Positions 1 to 8,320 of a stretch of 64,000 bases of DNA are shown piece after piece. The notes beneath the pieces are model-generated. The model ran no database searches and had not been told where the DNA came from. It saw only the letters and a program-made list of their open reading frames with translations. Positions within the stretch are counted from its first letter, which is position 1; every line of letters starts with the position of its first letter. Both the position numbers and the translations under genes were made by a program. Source of the DNA: Roseiarcus fermentans (GTDB lineage Bacteria > Pseudomonadota > Alphaproteobacteria > Rhizobiales > Beijerinckiaceae); NCBI RefSeq assembly GCF_003315135.1, contig NZ_QNRK01000015.1, positions 93,633-157,632 on the forward strand. The letters are read 5' to 3'.

Positions 1-1
1 C

Positions 2-130
2 GAGGACGGCAAGGCGTCGATCGCCTTCCATCCGATCGCGGCCATGCTTCGCGGGGCTGGCGTACCGGAGGAGGCCGCCGCTCGACTGGCGCCGGCGCAG
101 CGCATGCTGATCGCCGCGCTTGCCCCATGA
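2..130 (+). CDS. 3' end of an unidentified protein
   Basis: An open frame enters from the left edge of the window and stops at TGA 128-130, giving 42 C-terminal residues rich in Ala, Arg and Leu and ending LIAALAP. Codon use is typical of the neighbourhood (G/C in third positions), so it is probably the tail of a real gene. The fragment is too short for me to recognise a family. It lies 36 nt upstream of the SnoaL-like gene on the same strand, so the two may be co-transcribed. Confidence 0.5.
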   Translation, partial: EDGKASIAFHPIAAMLRGAGVPEEAAARLAPAQRMLIAALAP

Positions 131-166
131 GTGTCGACTCCGTGACGCCACGACCGGGAGAGGAAG

Positions 167-592
167 ATGCAGAGCCAAACAGAAACAGAGCGCAACAGGG
201 CGATCGTCCAGGCGAGCTTCGACAGATGGCGCGCGGGGACGGGCAGCCCGTTCGAGCTTCTCGCTGAAGAGGCCGATTGGACGATCGTGGGCTCGTCTCC
301 GCTGTCGAAGACCTACCCCAACCGGCAGGCCTTTCTCGACGAGGTGATCGGCCCCTTCAACGCCCGCATGGCGACGCGACTGGTTCCCGAGGTGCGCGCA
401 ATCTATGCGGACGGCGACATGGTGATCGCCCTCTTCGACGCCGCCGCCACGGCCAATGACGGCGAGCCCTATCGCAACACCTACACCTGGTACTTTCGCA
501 TGAGCGACGGGAAGGTGATCAACGCGGTCGCCTTCTTCGATACGAGAGAGTTCGACGAATTCTGGAACCGGGTCGCGCCGGCGCGCCAGTAG
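167..592 (+). CDS. SnoaL-like / nuclear transport factor 2-like protein
   Basis: This 141-residue protein has the size and pattern of the NTF2-like SnoaL fold: an N-terminal helix with a RAIVQASFDRWRAG-type opening, a middle segment with LLAEEADWTIVG, and a C-terminal beta-sheet part with YTWYFRMSDGKV and FFDTREFDEFW. Proteins of this fold include polyketide cyclases, small isomerases and many uncharacterised ketosteroid-isomerase-like proteins, so the substrate is unknown. There is no signal peptide, so it should be cytoplasmic. The ATG is preceded by a GGGAGAGGA ribosome binding site. It is convergent with typA, with about 20 nt between the stop codons. Confidence 0.8.
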   Translation: MQSQTETERNRAIVQASFDRWRAGTGSPFELLAEEADWTIVGSSPLSKTYPNRQAFLDEVIGPFNARMATRLVPEVRAIYADGDMVIALFDAAATANDGEPYRNTYTWYFRMSDGKVINAVAFFDTREFDEFWNRVAPARQ

Positions 593-612
593 ACGCGCTC
601 GGCGCGCGCGGC

Positions 613-2445
613 TTACACCGCGCCTTCCGTCGCCTTCGCCCGCTCGGCGCGCTTGCGGTCGTTCGGGTCGAGCAGTCCTTTGCGCAGGCGGATCGACTTC
701 GGCGTCACCTCGACCAGTTCGTCGTCCTGGATGTAGGCGAGCGCCTTTTCCAGCGTCATCTGCATCGGCGGCGTCAGGCGCACCGCCTCGTCCTTCGAGT
801 GGGTGCGGATGTTGGTGAGTTTCTTGCCCTTGAGCACGTTGACTTCGAGGTCGTTGTCGCGCGTGTGCTGGCCTACGATCATGCCCTGGTAGACCTTCCA
901 GCCCGGCTCGATCATCATCGGCCCGCGGTCCTCGAGGTTCCACATGGCGTAGGCGACCGCCTCGCCCGCGTCGTTGGAGATCAGCACGCCGTTGCGCCGG
1001 CCGGCGATCTCGCCCTTGTGAGCGCCCCAGTTGTGGAACAGGCGGTTCATGATCGCGGTGCCGCGGGTGTCGGTGAGCAGTTCGCCGAGATAGCCGATCA
1101 GGCCGCGGGTGGGAGCGAGGAACACGAGGCGCAGGCGGTCGCCGCCCGACGGGCGCATCTCGATCATCTCGCCCTTGCGCTCGCTCATCTTCTGCACGAC
1201 CACGCCCGAGTGCTCCTCGTCGACGTCGATCACCACCTCCTCGATCGGCTCGAGCGATTCGCCCGTCTCCGGGTCCTTGCGGAACAGCACTTTCGGCCGC
1301 GACACGCCGAGTTCGAAGCCCTCGCGCCGCATGGTCTCGATCAGGATCGCGAGCTGCAGTTCGCCGCGCCCCGACACGATGTAGGCGTCGGAGTTCGGCG
1401 CAGCGTCCACGCGCAGCGCCACGTTGCCCTCGGCCTCCTTGAACAGGCGGTCGCGAATGACGCGGCTCGTCACCTTGTCGCCTTCCGTGCCGGCGAGCGG
1501 GCTGTCGTTGACGGAGAAGGTCATCGACAGGGTCGGCGGGTCGATCGGCTGGGCGTGCAGCGGCTCGACTTCCTCCGGGCTGCACAGGGTGTCGGCGACG
1601 TTGAACTTTTCCAGGCCCGCGATGGCGATGATGTCGCCGGCGACCGCCTCGTCGATCGGCGCCCGTTCGATGCCGCGGAAGGCGAGAATCTTCGACACCC
1701 GGCCGGTTTCGACCAGATCGCCCTCGACGTCGAGAACCTTGACCGGCGCGTTGGTCCGGATCGAGCCGGAGAAGACGCGGCCGGTGACGATGCGGCCGAG
1801 ATAGGGATTCGCCTCGAGCAGGGTGCCGAGCATGCGGAACCCGCCCGCGCCGACCTTGGGCGCCTCGACGTGCTTCAGCACGAGGTCGAACAGCGCCGCC
1901 ATGTCGACGGCGGGCTTGTCGGGCGAATTCGACATCCAGCCCTGCTTGGCCGAGCCGTAGATGATCGGGAAGTCGAGTTGCTCGTCGGTGGCGTCGAGGG
2001 CTGCGAACAGGTCGAACACCTCGTTGACCACCTCGCTCGGCCGCGCGTCCGGCTTGTCGACCTTGTTGACGCAGACGATCGGCTTCAGGCCGATCTTGAG
2101 CGCCTTGCCGACGACGAATTTCGTCTGCGGCATCGGGCCTTCGGCCGCGTCGACCAGCACGATCGCGCCGTCGACCATGGACAGGATGCGCTCGACCTCG
2201 CCGCCGAAATCGGCGTGGCCGGGCGTGTCGACGATGTTGACGCGGATGTCCTTCCACACCACCGACGTCGCCTTGGCGAGGATGGTGATGCCGCGCTCGC
2301 GCTCGAGGTCGTTCGAATCCATCACGCGCTCGGCGACGCGCTGGTTGTCGCGGAAGGCGCCGGACTGCTGCAGCAGCCGGTCGACGAGGGTCGTCTTGCC
2401 ATGGTCGACGTGGGCGATGATGGCGATGTTGCGAAGCTTCATCAT
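613..2445 (-). CDS. typA: Translational GTPase TypA/BipA
   Basis: The protein begins with the G1 motif region [15 protein letters not shown], followed by RERGITI (G2), DTPGHADF (G3) and NKVDK (G4), the standard order for a translation-factor GTPase. The downstream EF-G-like beta-barrel, domain V and the TypA-specific C-terminus (ending near [15 protein letters not shown]) are present. TypA binds the 70S ribosome and acts in stress adaptation and ribosome assembly. Starting at the ATG at 2445 gives 610 residues, the usual family length. An in-frame ATG at 2493 would add 16 unconserved residues, and neither start has a good Shine-Dalgarno. It stands alone on the minus strand. Confidence 0.96.
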   Translation of the reverse strand: MMKLRNIAIIAHVDHGKTTLVDRLLQQSGAFRDNQRVAERVMDSNDLERERGITILAKATSVVWKDIRVNIVDTPGHADFGGEVERILSMVDGAIVLVDAAEGPMPQTKFVVGKALKIGLKPIVCVNKVDKPDARPSEVVNEVFDLFAALDATDEQLDFPIIYGSAKQGWMSNSPDKPAVDMAALFDLVLKHVEAPKVGAGGFRMLGTLLEANPYLGRIVTGRVFSGSIRTNAPVKVLDVEGDLVETGRVSKILAFRGIERAPIDEAVAGDIIAIAGLEKFNVADTLCSPEEVEPLHAQPIDPPTLSMTFSVNDSPLAGTEGDKVTSRVIRDRLFKEAEGNVALRVDAAPNSDAYIVSGRGELQLAILIETMRREGFELGVSRPKVLFRKDPETGESLEPIEEVVIDVDEEHSGVVVQKMSERKGEMIEMRPSGGDRLRLVFLAPTRGLIGYLGELLTDTRGTAIMNRLFHNWGAHKGEIAGRRNGVLISNDAGEAVAYAMWNLEDRGPMMIEPGWKVYQGMIVGQHTRDNDLEVNVLKGKKLTNIRTHSKDEAVRLTPPMQMTLEKALAYIQDDELVEVTPKSIRLRKGLLDPNDRKRAERAKATEGAV

Positions 2446-2703
2446 GGGGGTATGGTTGCTCACGAGCGCCGGAGCGCTCTCCAGCGTTGTCATTGCGACG
2501 GGAAGGTCACGGGAATGCGCCGGCTGGCGCGAAAACGCGTGGCCTCGCGATTTTTACGCGCTCTTACACGAAACCCCCCGGCGAGGGAAGGGCGCGCGCC
2601 GTCGGCCCGTCGCCCCCGGGCTTTGCCTGCGACCTCCGATCCCTTGAATGCGCCGGTGGCCGGCCGGAAGATGGCGGAGGTTGAGGACGGAGGGGAAGCC
2701 GGC

Positions 2704-3084
2704 ATGCGCAAAGCCACCAGGGCCGGGCTGCTGACGCTTGCGCTCGGCGCGATGTGCGCGTCGATCGCCGCGCCGCTGTTCGCCCAAGGCGGGCCGGCGA
2801 TCCGCCTCGCGCCCGGCGAGATCCGGGCCCTGATCCTCCCGGAGAACCCGTCGACCGGCTACGCCTGGGCGATCGACGCGGCGGCGAGCCGGGGACTGGA
2901 CATCGTCGCGATCGCCGACGACGGCCGTCGCAGCGGCGGCGACAGACCCGGCGCGCCGGGCGAGCGGCTGTGGTCGATTCGCGGGCTGAGCCCGGGCCAC
3001 GCCGACATCGTGTTCGTGTACCGGCGCGCGTGGGAGCCGGCTGCGGTCGAGACGCGACACGTCGCAGTCGACGTCGCGCGATAG
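2704..3084 (+). CDS. Secreted protease inhibitor I42 family (chagasin-like)
   Basis: A 126-residue protein with a cleavable signal peptide (Met-Arg-Lys, then a hydrophobic stretch ending AAPLFAQ). The mature part carries the loop ENPSTGYAW, matching the NPTTGY-W loop of chagasin-type inhibitors, and a later VYRRAWEP that fits the second inhibitory loop (R-P/A-W-E). Family members block C1 papain-like cysteine peptidases from the periplasm or outside the cell. The ATG at 2704 is chosen because GGAGGGG sits just upstream and the signal peptide begins there; the frame is open further upstream but overlaps typA. It is divergent from typA. Confidence 0.85.
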   Translation: MRKATRAGLLTLALGAMCASIAAPLFAQGGPAIRLAPGEIRALILPENPSTGYAWAIDAAASRGLDIVAIADDGRRSGGDRPGAPGERLWSIRGLSPGHADIVFVYRRAWEPAAVETRHVAVDVAR

Positions 3085-3173
3085 CAGCGCGGATCCGATG
3101 CTCGCGGGCCGGCGCTCGGGGCGCGGCGCGGCGCGGCGCGCAAGGGTAACTCCCAAGCCGGCAGCGAACAGCG

Positions 3174-3337
3174 CCGTCATCGCGAGCGAAGCGAAGCGAT
3201 CCAGGGCCGCTGGGCTGCTGTTGCGCCCTCTGATCGTCCCGCCGCCCTTCGTTGCGAGCAGAAGACGGAGCGATTTTTTCCGCAGGAGGCAAGCGGCGGC
3301 ATGGGTTGCTTCGTCGCTTCGCTCCTCGCAATGACGG
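3174..3337. repeat. Dispersed inverted-repeat element, copy 1
   Basis: The ends are near-inverted: CCGTCATCGCGAGCGAAGCG at the left and a stretch ending CTCCTCGCAATGACGG at the right. The left end also contains GATCCAGG, as does the second copy at 8081-8222. It lies in the 3085-3614 gene-free gap, which otherwise holds GCGCGGC simple repeats (about 3116-3140) and, from 3480, an unusually AT-rich leader for the next gene. It has no coding capacity of its own and resembles a non-autonomous or structural-RNA-type chromosomal repeat. Confidence 0.7.
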
Positions 3338-3555
3338 GGTTGGCAGTTACTCGCAAGGACGGGCAGCCCGCGACCGGGGGCTTCGAAAACGGACGTCGCC
3401 GGCGTCGCCGCCGGTTTCGTTGGCCGCCGCGAGGCCGCGGCGGCAGCCTCGCCCGACTAGATTCCTGCGGGATCGCTGACCAGCAGCTTAGTTTACATTA
3501 TAAATAAACGCATCAAGACTATCGTCTGAAAAAGTGAATTGTCGTTTTGACGAGA

Positions 3556-3565
3556 TGCATTCACA
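3556..3565 (+). promoter_or_regulatory. Shared upstream motif TGCATTCACA (copy A)
   Basis: TGCATTCACA lies in AT-rich DNA exactly 49 nt before the ATG of the first spherulin-4-like gene. The same ten bases occur at the same distance before the second paralogue (4848-4857), and the flanking sequence is recognisably related (TGAATTG versus TGAAATTG about 20 nt upstream). It is either a conserved operator or a leader retained after the tandem duplication. Confidence 0.45.
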
Positions 3566-3614
3566 ATAGGACTTAAGTTGTAACAGAAAAAATTGACAAC
3601 GAGGGAGAGCGAAC

Positions 3615-4625
3615 ATGGACGCCCGTCGATCGACTCGGGGATTTCGATCCGGAATCCTGGCCGATACCGAGAACCGGAGGCCCATTCGCCCTCGTCGCCT
3701 GGCGGCGATCGCGGCGGCGGCGATCGCCGCCTGCGTTCCAGCGGCGGCCCGCGCCGAAACCTTGAGTCTGCTCGTCCCCGCCTACTTCGCGCCCGGGGCC
3801 GGCGGAACGGAAGGATACACCGACGGCTGGGCGCAGCTGGCGGCGTCGGCCGGCAAGGTTCCGATCACGGCGATCCTCAGCCCGAACAGCGGGCCGGATT
3901 CGGGCGCGGTTCCCATCTACACCGTCGCCGTCGCAAACCTCGAACGCGCCGGCGGCAGAGTCGTCGGCTATGTCAACACGCATGACGGCGCGCTGCCGCT
4001 CGCCGATGCCGAAGCTCAAGTCACAGCCTACCTGTCTCAGTATCCGGGGGCGATCGACGGCTTTCTCATCGACAACATGAGTAGTCACTATTCCGGTCTG
4101 TCGTACTATCAGGCGCTGTATGCATTCGTGAAATCGCTCGGCGCGTATCAGGTGATCGGGAACCCGGGCGGGGACACCCATCGCGCCTACCTGACCGCGG
4201 CCGACACGCTGGTGACGTTCGAAGGCGCCGCCGCCGCCTACCCGGCCGCCACGCCGCCGTCCTGGGTCGCCGCCCAGCCCGCTTCGTCGTTCGTCAACAC
4301 GATTTCCGACCAGTTCAGCGTCTCCGGGATGGCGGCCGACATCGCGCTGGCCCGCGAACGCAACGCCGGCTACGTCTACGTGACCGACCAATCGATGTAT
4401 TCGACCGACAGCTTTCTTTACGACCGGATGCCGTCCTACTGGAACGCGGAAGTGGCGACGGTCGCGGCGAGCGGCGCGGCGGTCCCGGAGCCGGGCGCGG
4501 TCGTCCTCACCGCGCTGGGGATGGTCGCCATGGCCGGGGCGATGGCGCAATCGAGGCGACGCGGGCAGACGGCGCGCGCAAACGGCGGCGCCCCGCGGTC
4601 GGTCGAGCGGATCGGCGCCGGGTAG
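3615..4625 (+). CDS. Spherulin-4/GH135-like PEP-CTERM protein, paralogue A (active-site Glu replaced)
   Basis: 336 residues: a signal peptide region (LAAIAAAAIAACVPAAARA), then a single spherulation-specific family 4 (GH135-type) domain from LSLLVPAYFAPG to about residue 280, then a PEP-CTERM sorting signal (VPEPGA, hydrophobic helix, SRRRGQ). GH135 proteins such as fungal Sph3 are glycosidases of exopolysaccharide synthesis that use an Asp-Glu pair. Here the pair reads Asp153-Asn154 (GFLIDNM), so the Glu is missing, while the later family Glu (VTFEGAA) remains. A GAGGGAGAG site precedes the ATG. It is 282 nt upstream of a full paralogue in the same orientation. It is probably surface-anchored and may be a non-catalytic binder. 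Confidence 0.82.
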   Translation: MDARRSTRGFRSGILADTENRRPIRPRRLAAIAAAAIAACVPAAARAETLSLLVPAYFAPGAGGTEGYTDGWAQLAASAGKVPITAILSPNSGPDSGAVPIYTVAVANLERAGGRVVGYVNTHDGALPLADAEAQVTAYLSQYPGAIDGFLIDNMSSHYSGLSYYQALYAFVKSLGAYQVIGNPGGDTHRAYLTAADTLVTFEGAAAAYPAATPPSWVAAQPASSFVNTISDQFSVSGMAADIALARERNAGYVYVTDQSMYSTDSFLYDRMPSYWNAEVATVAASGAAVPEPGAVVLTALGMVAMAGAMAQSRRRGQTARANGGAPRSVERIGAG

Positions 4626-4847
4626 GCCGTCCGGCCGGCGCCGGCCACAGCGACTTGCGTTCCTGCCGCGCCGGCGGCGCTGACCGCACGGGCTGGACGC
4701 CATTCTCGGTCATCGCAAGAAATCCCGAGGGGCACGAAGCGATCCAGGCGCGGGCGGCGCAGCGGTCTTCGCCGACCTGCCGCCCTGCGCGGCGTGCCGC
4801 CGGCGTCTGACCCTGGTCAGCAAAATGAAATTGCGCCGTCGACCGCC

Positions 4848-4857
4848 TGCATTCACA
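4848..4857 (+). promoter_or_regulatory. Shared upstream motif TGCATTCACA (copy B)
   Basis: Second exact copy of TGCATTCACA, again 49 nt before the chosen ATG (4907) of the second spherulin-4-like gene. The identical spacing supports 4907 rather than the upstream GTG at 4883 as the start, and supports duplication of gene plus leader. Confidence 0.45.
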
Positions 4858-4906
4858 GTGAAGCCGCGGCAGAACGAGCTCCGTGAGCGGGGCAAGGGGC
4901 GGCACA

Positions 4907-5929
4907 ATGTGGATAGAACAGGCCTCGCGGGAATCCGGGTCCCGCATTTCCTCCCCGGTCGGCCGCGGCAGGCGGCCTTTCGTCCGACGGGCGGCGGCGG
5001 GTCTGGCGTTGGCCGTCGTCGTGGCCTTTGGTCCCACGGCCTCGCGCGCCGGCGACATGCGCCTTCTCGTTCCCGCCTATTTCGATCCGGGGACGGGCGG
5101 AACCGAGGGGCAAACCGACGGCTGGGCGCAAATGACGGCGTCGGCCGGAAAGGTCGGGATCACCGCGATCTTCAATCCGGTCGGCGGCCCAGATACGAGC
5201 GCGGATCCGAGCTACGCCGCCGCGCTCGCCGGGTTCGAAAGCGCGGGCGGCACGGTCGTGGCCTATATCGACACGCTCTACGGCGCCGCGCCGGTCGGCG
5301 CGATGGAGGCCCAGATCGAGACCTACCTGTCCCAGTACCCGGGCCTGATCGACGGCTTCTTCGTCGACGAGATGAGCGTTTCCGCGGCAGCCCTGCCCTA
5401 TTACCAGCAGCTTTACGGCTTCGTCCGGGCGCTCGGGCCCTACCAGGTGATCGGGAACCCGGGAACGACCACGGGTCAAACCTATCTGGCTGCGGCGGAC
5501 ACGCTGACGACCGTCGAAGTGAACGCCGCCACCTATCCCGCCACGGCGCCGCCGAGCTGGGTCTACGTCCACCCCGCGCCTACCTTCAGCAACATCGTGT
5601 CCGGGGAAACCTCGGCGGCGGGGATGGCGGCCGACGTCGCGCTCGCCTACGTACGCAACGTCGGTTACGTCTATATCACCGACCAGGTGATGACCGCGTC
5701 GGACGGCGATCTCTACGACCGGCTTCCATCCTACTGGAGCGAGGAGGTGGCGACGGTCGCCGCGCAGACGCCGGAACCCGGCTCGATCGCGCTCACGGCT
5801 ATCGGATTCCTGGCCATGGCGGGCGCGACCCGTCTGGCGCGGCTGTCGCCGAGGCGGGCGCGCGCCGGCGCCGCGACGCGCCCTTGCGCGCCGCGCCTCC
5901 TGCGAGATTCGGCGTGGACGGGCTCGTGA
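4907..5929 (+). CDS. Spherulin-4/GH135-like PEP-CTERM protein, paralogue B
   Basis: 340 residues with an Arg-rich N-terminus followed by a hydrophobic signal segment (AAAGLALAVVVAFG), a spherulin-4 domain starting MRLLVPAYFDPG, and a C-terminal PEP-CTERM signal (TPEPGS, hydrophobic stretch, basic tail). The family landmarks INPxGGPD-like, YIDTLYG and FFVDEM are intact: Asp154-Glu155 align with the catalytic pair of GH135 enzymes, and TTVEVN supplies the later Glu. A glycosidase acting on an amino-sugar-containing exopolysaccharide is the likeliest role, by analogy to Sph3. The basic tail after the transmembrane helix is longer than usual. It forms a tandem pair with the preceding gene. Confidence 0.83.
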   Translation: MWIEQASRESGSRISSPVGRGRRPFVRRAAAGLALAVVVAFGPTASRAGDMRLLVPAYFDPGTGGTEGQTDGWAQMTASAGKVGITAIFNPVGGPDTSADPSYAAALAGFESAGGTVVAYIDTLYGAAPVGAMEAQIETYLSQYPGLIDGFFVDEMSVSAAALPYYQQLYGFVRALGPYQVIGNPGTTTGQTYLAAADTLTTVEVNAATYPATAPPSWVYVHPAPTFSNIVSGETSAAGMAADVALAYVRNVGYVYITDQVMTASDGDLYDRLPSYWSEEVATVAAQTPEPGSIALTAIGFLAMAGATRLARLSPRRARAGAATRPCAPRLLRDSAWTGS

Positions 5930-5954
5930 GCTTCGCCGGAACCACCTGAGCCGC

Positions 5955-5988
5955 AGAGGCCCCGCCGCGCCGCCGCGGCGGGGCCTCT
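5955..5988 (+). terminator. GC hairpin terminator after the spherulin-4-like pair
   Basis: A perfect 14-bp stem (AGAGGCCCCGCCGC with its complement) around a 6-nt loop lies 25 nt after the stop of paralogue B. It is followed by only a short T tract, so it may be a strong but imperfect intrinsic terminator. Confidence 0.65.
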
Positions 5989-6004
5989 TGGCCCTCGCCC
6001 GGCA

Positions 6005-6685
6005 ATGGACTACGCGGAAGGCGTGAACGCCCGCGAGAGGATTCTGGTGACTCCTTCCGAACGCGACGACCTGGCGCTGGCGGTGGGGCTGCTGGCGCTC
6101 GCCGGATTTGTCGACGCGGTCGGCTTCCTGCTCCTCGGCGGCCTGTTCGTTTCGTTCATGAGCGGCAACTCGACCCAGTTCGCCATCCAGACCGGGCAGA
6201 TGTCGTGGTCGGGCGCAGCGCCGGCGGGCGCGATCATCGCGGCGTTCGTCGCGGGCGTGGTGGTCGGGCGCCTCATCGCCAACGCCGCGGGGGCATGGCG
6301 CAGACCCGCTCTCCTGGCGCTGGAGGCGGCGTGTCTCGGCCTCGTCCCAGGCCTCCCGGCGCCGCCGCTCGCCTCGGGCTTCCTGATGGCGCTCGCCATG
6401 GGGGCGCAGAACGGCATCCTGCATTCGGCGGGGCGAACGACGACGGGGCTCACCTACGTCACCGGCTCGCTCGTCAAGTTCGGCGAGGCGCTCGCCGACG
6501 CACTGAGCGGCGCCGGCCCCGCGTCGGCGCCCCTGCCCTATCTGTCTCTGTGGCTCGGAATCGTCGCGGGCGGCGTGACGGGCGCGGCGGCCTACGGCGC
6601 GTTCGGGCTTTCCGCCCTGGCGCTGCCGGCGCTCGCAGCTGCGCTGCTGGCGGCGGCGACGGCGTGGGCGAAGACCGCGCTGTGA
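6005..6685 (+). CDS. YoaK/DUF1275 family membrane protein
   Basis: 226 residues with about six hydrophobic segments. The opening after residue 18 (ALAVGLLALAGFVDAVGFL, then LFVSFMSGNSTQFA) is the hallmark of DUF1275/YoaK inner-membrane proteins, and the later GAQNGILH and TTGLTYVTGSLVKFGE stretches fit too. No function is established for the family. The ATG lacks a clear Shine-Dalgarno; a GTG 18 nt downstream is an alternative. It follows a terminator, so it probably has its own promoter. Confidence 0.88.
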   Translation: MDYAEGVNARERILVTPSERDDLALAVGLLALAGFVDAVGFLLLGGLFVSFMSGNSTQFAIQTGQMSWSGAAPAGAIIAAFVAGVVVGRLIANAAGAWRRPALLALEAACLGLVPGLPAPPLASGFLMALAMGAQNGILHSAGRTTTGLTYVTGSLVKFGEALADALSGAGPASAPLPYLSLWLGIVAGGVTGAAAYGAFGLSALALPALAAALLAAATAWAKTAL

Positions 6686-6781
6686 GCCCATGCGCGCCGC
6701 TCCCTCGTGTCCTGACTGGCGCGCCCCGGCGCGACGCCAGGAGGAGAGCGCGGGCCGCGGGGCCGCCGACGGGCCTTCGCC

Positions 6782-7837
6782 TCAGCGGCGCGCCGGCGCC
6801 TTTTCCCGGACGCCCCCGGGAAGCGGGCCGCCGAGCAGGTCGGCGATCCAGCGGGTCGAAGGCGCGTGTTCGCAAACCGTCAGCACGGCGATGGCGATCG
6901 GCACGCCGATGAAGGCGCCGTAGAGGCCCCAGAGGAAGGTCCAGAAGAACAGCACCAGCAGCACCACCGACGGCGAGATCGCCAGCACCGCGCCCGACAC
7001 CCGCGGCTCGACGTAGCTGCCGATGACGAACTGGATGACGTTGAGGCAGACGAACACGCCGAGCGCCGCCTGCCAGGTGGCGAACTGCGCCATCGCCAGC
7101 AAGGTCGGGAAGAGCGTGGCGATGAACGGCCCGATGAACGGGATGTAGTTGAGGACGAAGGCGATGACGCCCCATTCGAGGGCGAACTGCAGCCCGGTCG
7201 CGGCGGCGAAAGCCCACACCAGCAAGCCGGTCGCGACGCTCATCAGGGTGCGGACCTGCATGTACTTGCGGAATTTCCGCGCCGTGTCGGCGGCGGCGCC
7301 GGCGACGACGCGCGCCGTGTCGGGGCTGAGATAGGCCCGCAGCTTGCGGTCCGCGTCCTCGACCTCCATCAGCCCGAGAATGACGTAGACCAGGGTGATG
7401 ATCCAGAAGCCGAGCGTGGTGTTGACCCGGCCGGTGATCTGCTGGGCGCCGCGCAAGAGCCAGCTCCAGTTGAAATGCTCGGCCCACAGGCCTGCGACCG
7501 ATACGCCGTGGCCGTCGAGCCAGTCCACGACCGCGTCGTAGATCGCCTGGTAGCGGGCCGAATCGGCGATCAGCGACCGGCCGACCCGCCCAAAGCCCCA
7601 GGCGGCGAGCGAAGCGAACACGAGCATGGCGAGGACCGTCAGCGTCATGGTGACGGCGAGCGCGAGCAGGGCCGGAATGCGCGACTGGAGCCAGCGCTGA
7701 AACGGCCAGACGAGCGCGATGATGAACAAGGCCAGCGTCAGCGGCGCGAACACCGTGTCGGCGAAATAGGCCGCAGCCGCCAGCGCGACGGCGGCGACGA
7801 TCGCGAGCGAAGCGCGCGAAACAGAGTCCGACGTCAT
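6782..7837 (-). CDS. AI-2E family transporter (PerM/TqsA-like)
   Basis: 351 residues, multi-pass: two helices at the N-terminus, a soluble middle section (about residues 85-140), then a C-terminal membrane block with the family landmarks FVLNYIPFIGPFIATLFP, NVIQFVIGSYVEPRVSG and FFWTFLWGLYGAFIGVPIAI. AI-2E family members include the autoinducer-2 exporter TqsA, but also sodium/proton antiporters and many unassigned proteins, so the cargo is unknown. The start at 7837 is used because GAGAG precedes it and upstream residues are Arg-rich with no family match. It is convergent with the DUF1275 gene. Confidence 0.88.
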   Translation of the reverse strand: MTSDSVSRASLAIVAAVALAAAAYFADTVFAPLTLALFIIALVWPFQRWLQSRIPALLALAVTMTLTVLAMLVFASLAAWGFGRVGRSLIADSARYQAIYDAVVDWLDGHGVSVAGLWAEHFNWSWLLRGAQQITGRVNTTLGFWIITLVYVILGLMEVEDADRKLRAYLSPDTARVVAGAAADTARKFRKYMQVRTLMSVATGLLVWAFAAATGLQFALEWGVIAFVLNYIPFIGPFIATLFPTLLAMAQFATWQAALGVFVCLNVIQFVIGSYVEPRVSGAVLAISPSVVLLVLFFWTFLWGLYGAFIGVPIAIAVLTVCEHAPSTRWIADLLGGPLPGGVREKAPARR

Positions 7838-8320
7838 CGCTCTCTCGCCCCTTGACTGGCCGGCCGCCCGACGCGCGGCGCGCGGCCTCCATAGCGCAAA
7901 CGTCGCCCGCGGCAAATTTTCCGGCCGCGGGCCGCTCTGCAGCCGCGCCGCTCAGCGGGAGGGCGCGCATCCCCGCGCGCCCGGGCGGCGGGACGCAGCC
8001 CCTCCCGGGGCGCGCCCTGTCCGGCTCATCGCGAACGGCCGCCTCGGCCGTTGCCGCGCGACCCACACTTTCAGTCAACACCGTCATCGCGAGGAGCCCG
8101 CAGGGCGACGCGGCGATCCAGGGCCGCTGCGCCGGGCGGCGGGGCAGGCGGCGGCGCCGCTGGACCGAAGCTTCGGCCCGTCCCCCTGGATCGCCACGGC
8201 GCTTCGCGCCTCGCGATGACGGGCCACGGCGCTTCGCGATGTCGGCAACGCGGCGACGCCCGCCCGCTATCGATGCCGGCCCCGCCCTGCTATGCGGGTC
8301 GCGACCCTGCGAGCGCCGCG
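7838..8320. other. Gene-free gap with dispersed repeat
   Basis: 483 nt between divergent genes (AI-2E transporter and metallophosphoesterase). It contains the inverted-repeat element 8081-8222 and, right after it, a partial second copy of the element's right arm (CCACGGCGCTTCGCGATG, about 8224-8241). No conserved reading frame, tRNA or riboswitch-like structure was seen. Confidence 0.6.
8081..8222. repeat. Dispersed inverted-repeat element, copy 2
   Basis: Perfect 14-bp terminal inverted repeats (CCGTCATCGCGAGG at 8081-8094 and its complement at 8209-8222), plus an inner inverted pair GGCGATCCAGGG / CCCTGGATCGCC. It is related to the element at 3174-3337, which shares CGTCATCGCGAG and GATCCAGGGCCGC. 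At about 142 bp with no coding frame, it fits a MITE-like or cruciform chromosomal repeat. Confidence 0.75.

Noticed and set aside
799..2640. Long plus-strand frame opposite typA (and similar long frames opposite most genes here)
   Set aside because: It is a high-GC mirror frame, rich in His, Arg, Asp and Gly with no family match; only its 3' end (from 2704) is the I42 inhibitor gene.
3116..3140. GCGCGGC simple repeat as a possible regulatory or fragile site
   Set aside because: Short, imperfect and expected in very GC-rich intergenic DNA.
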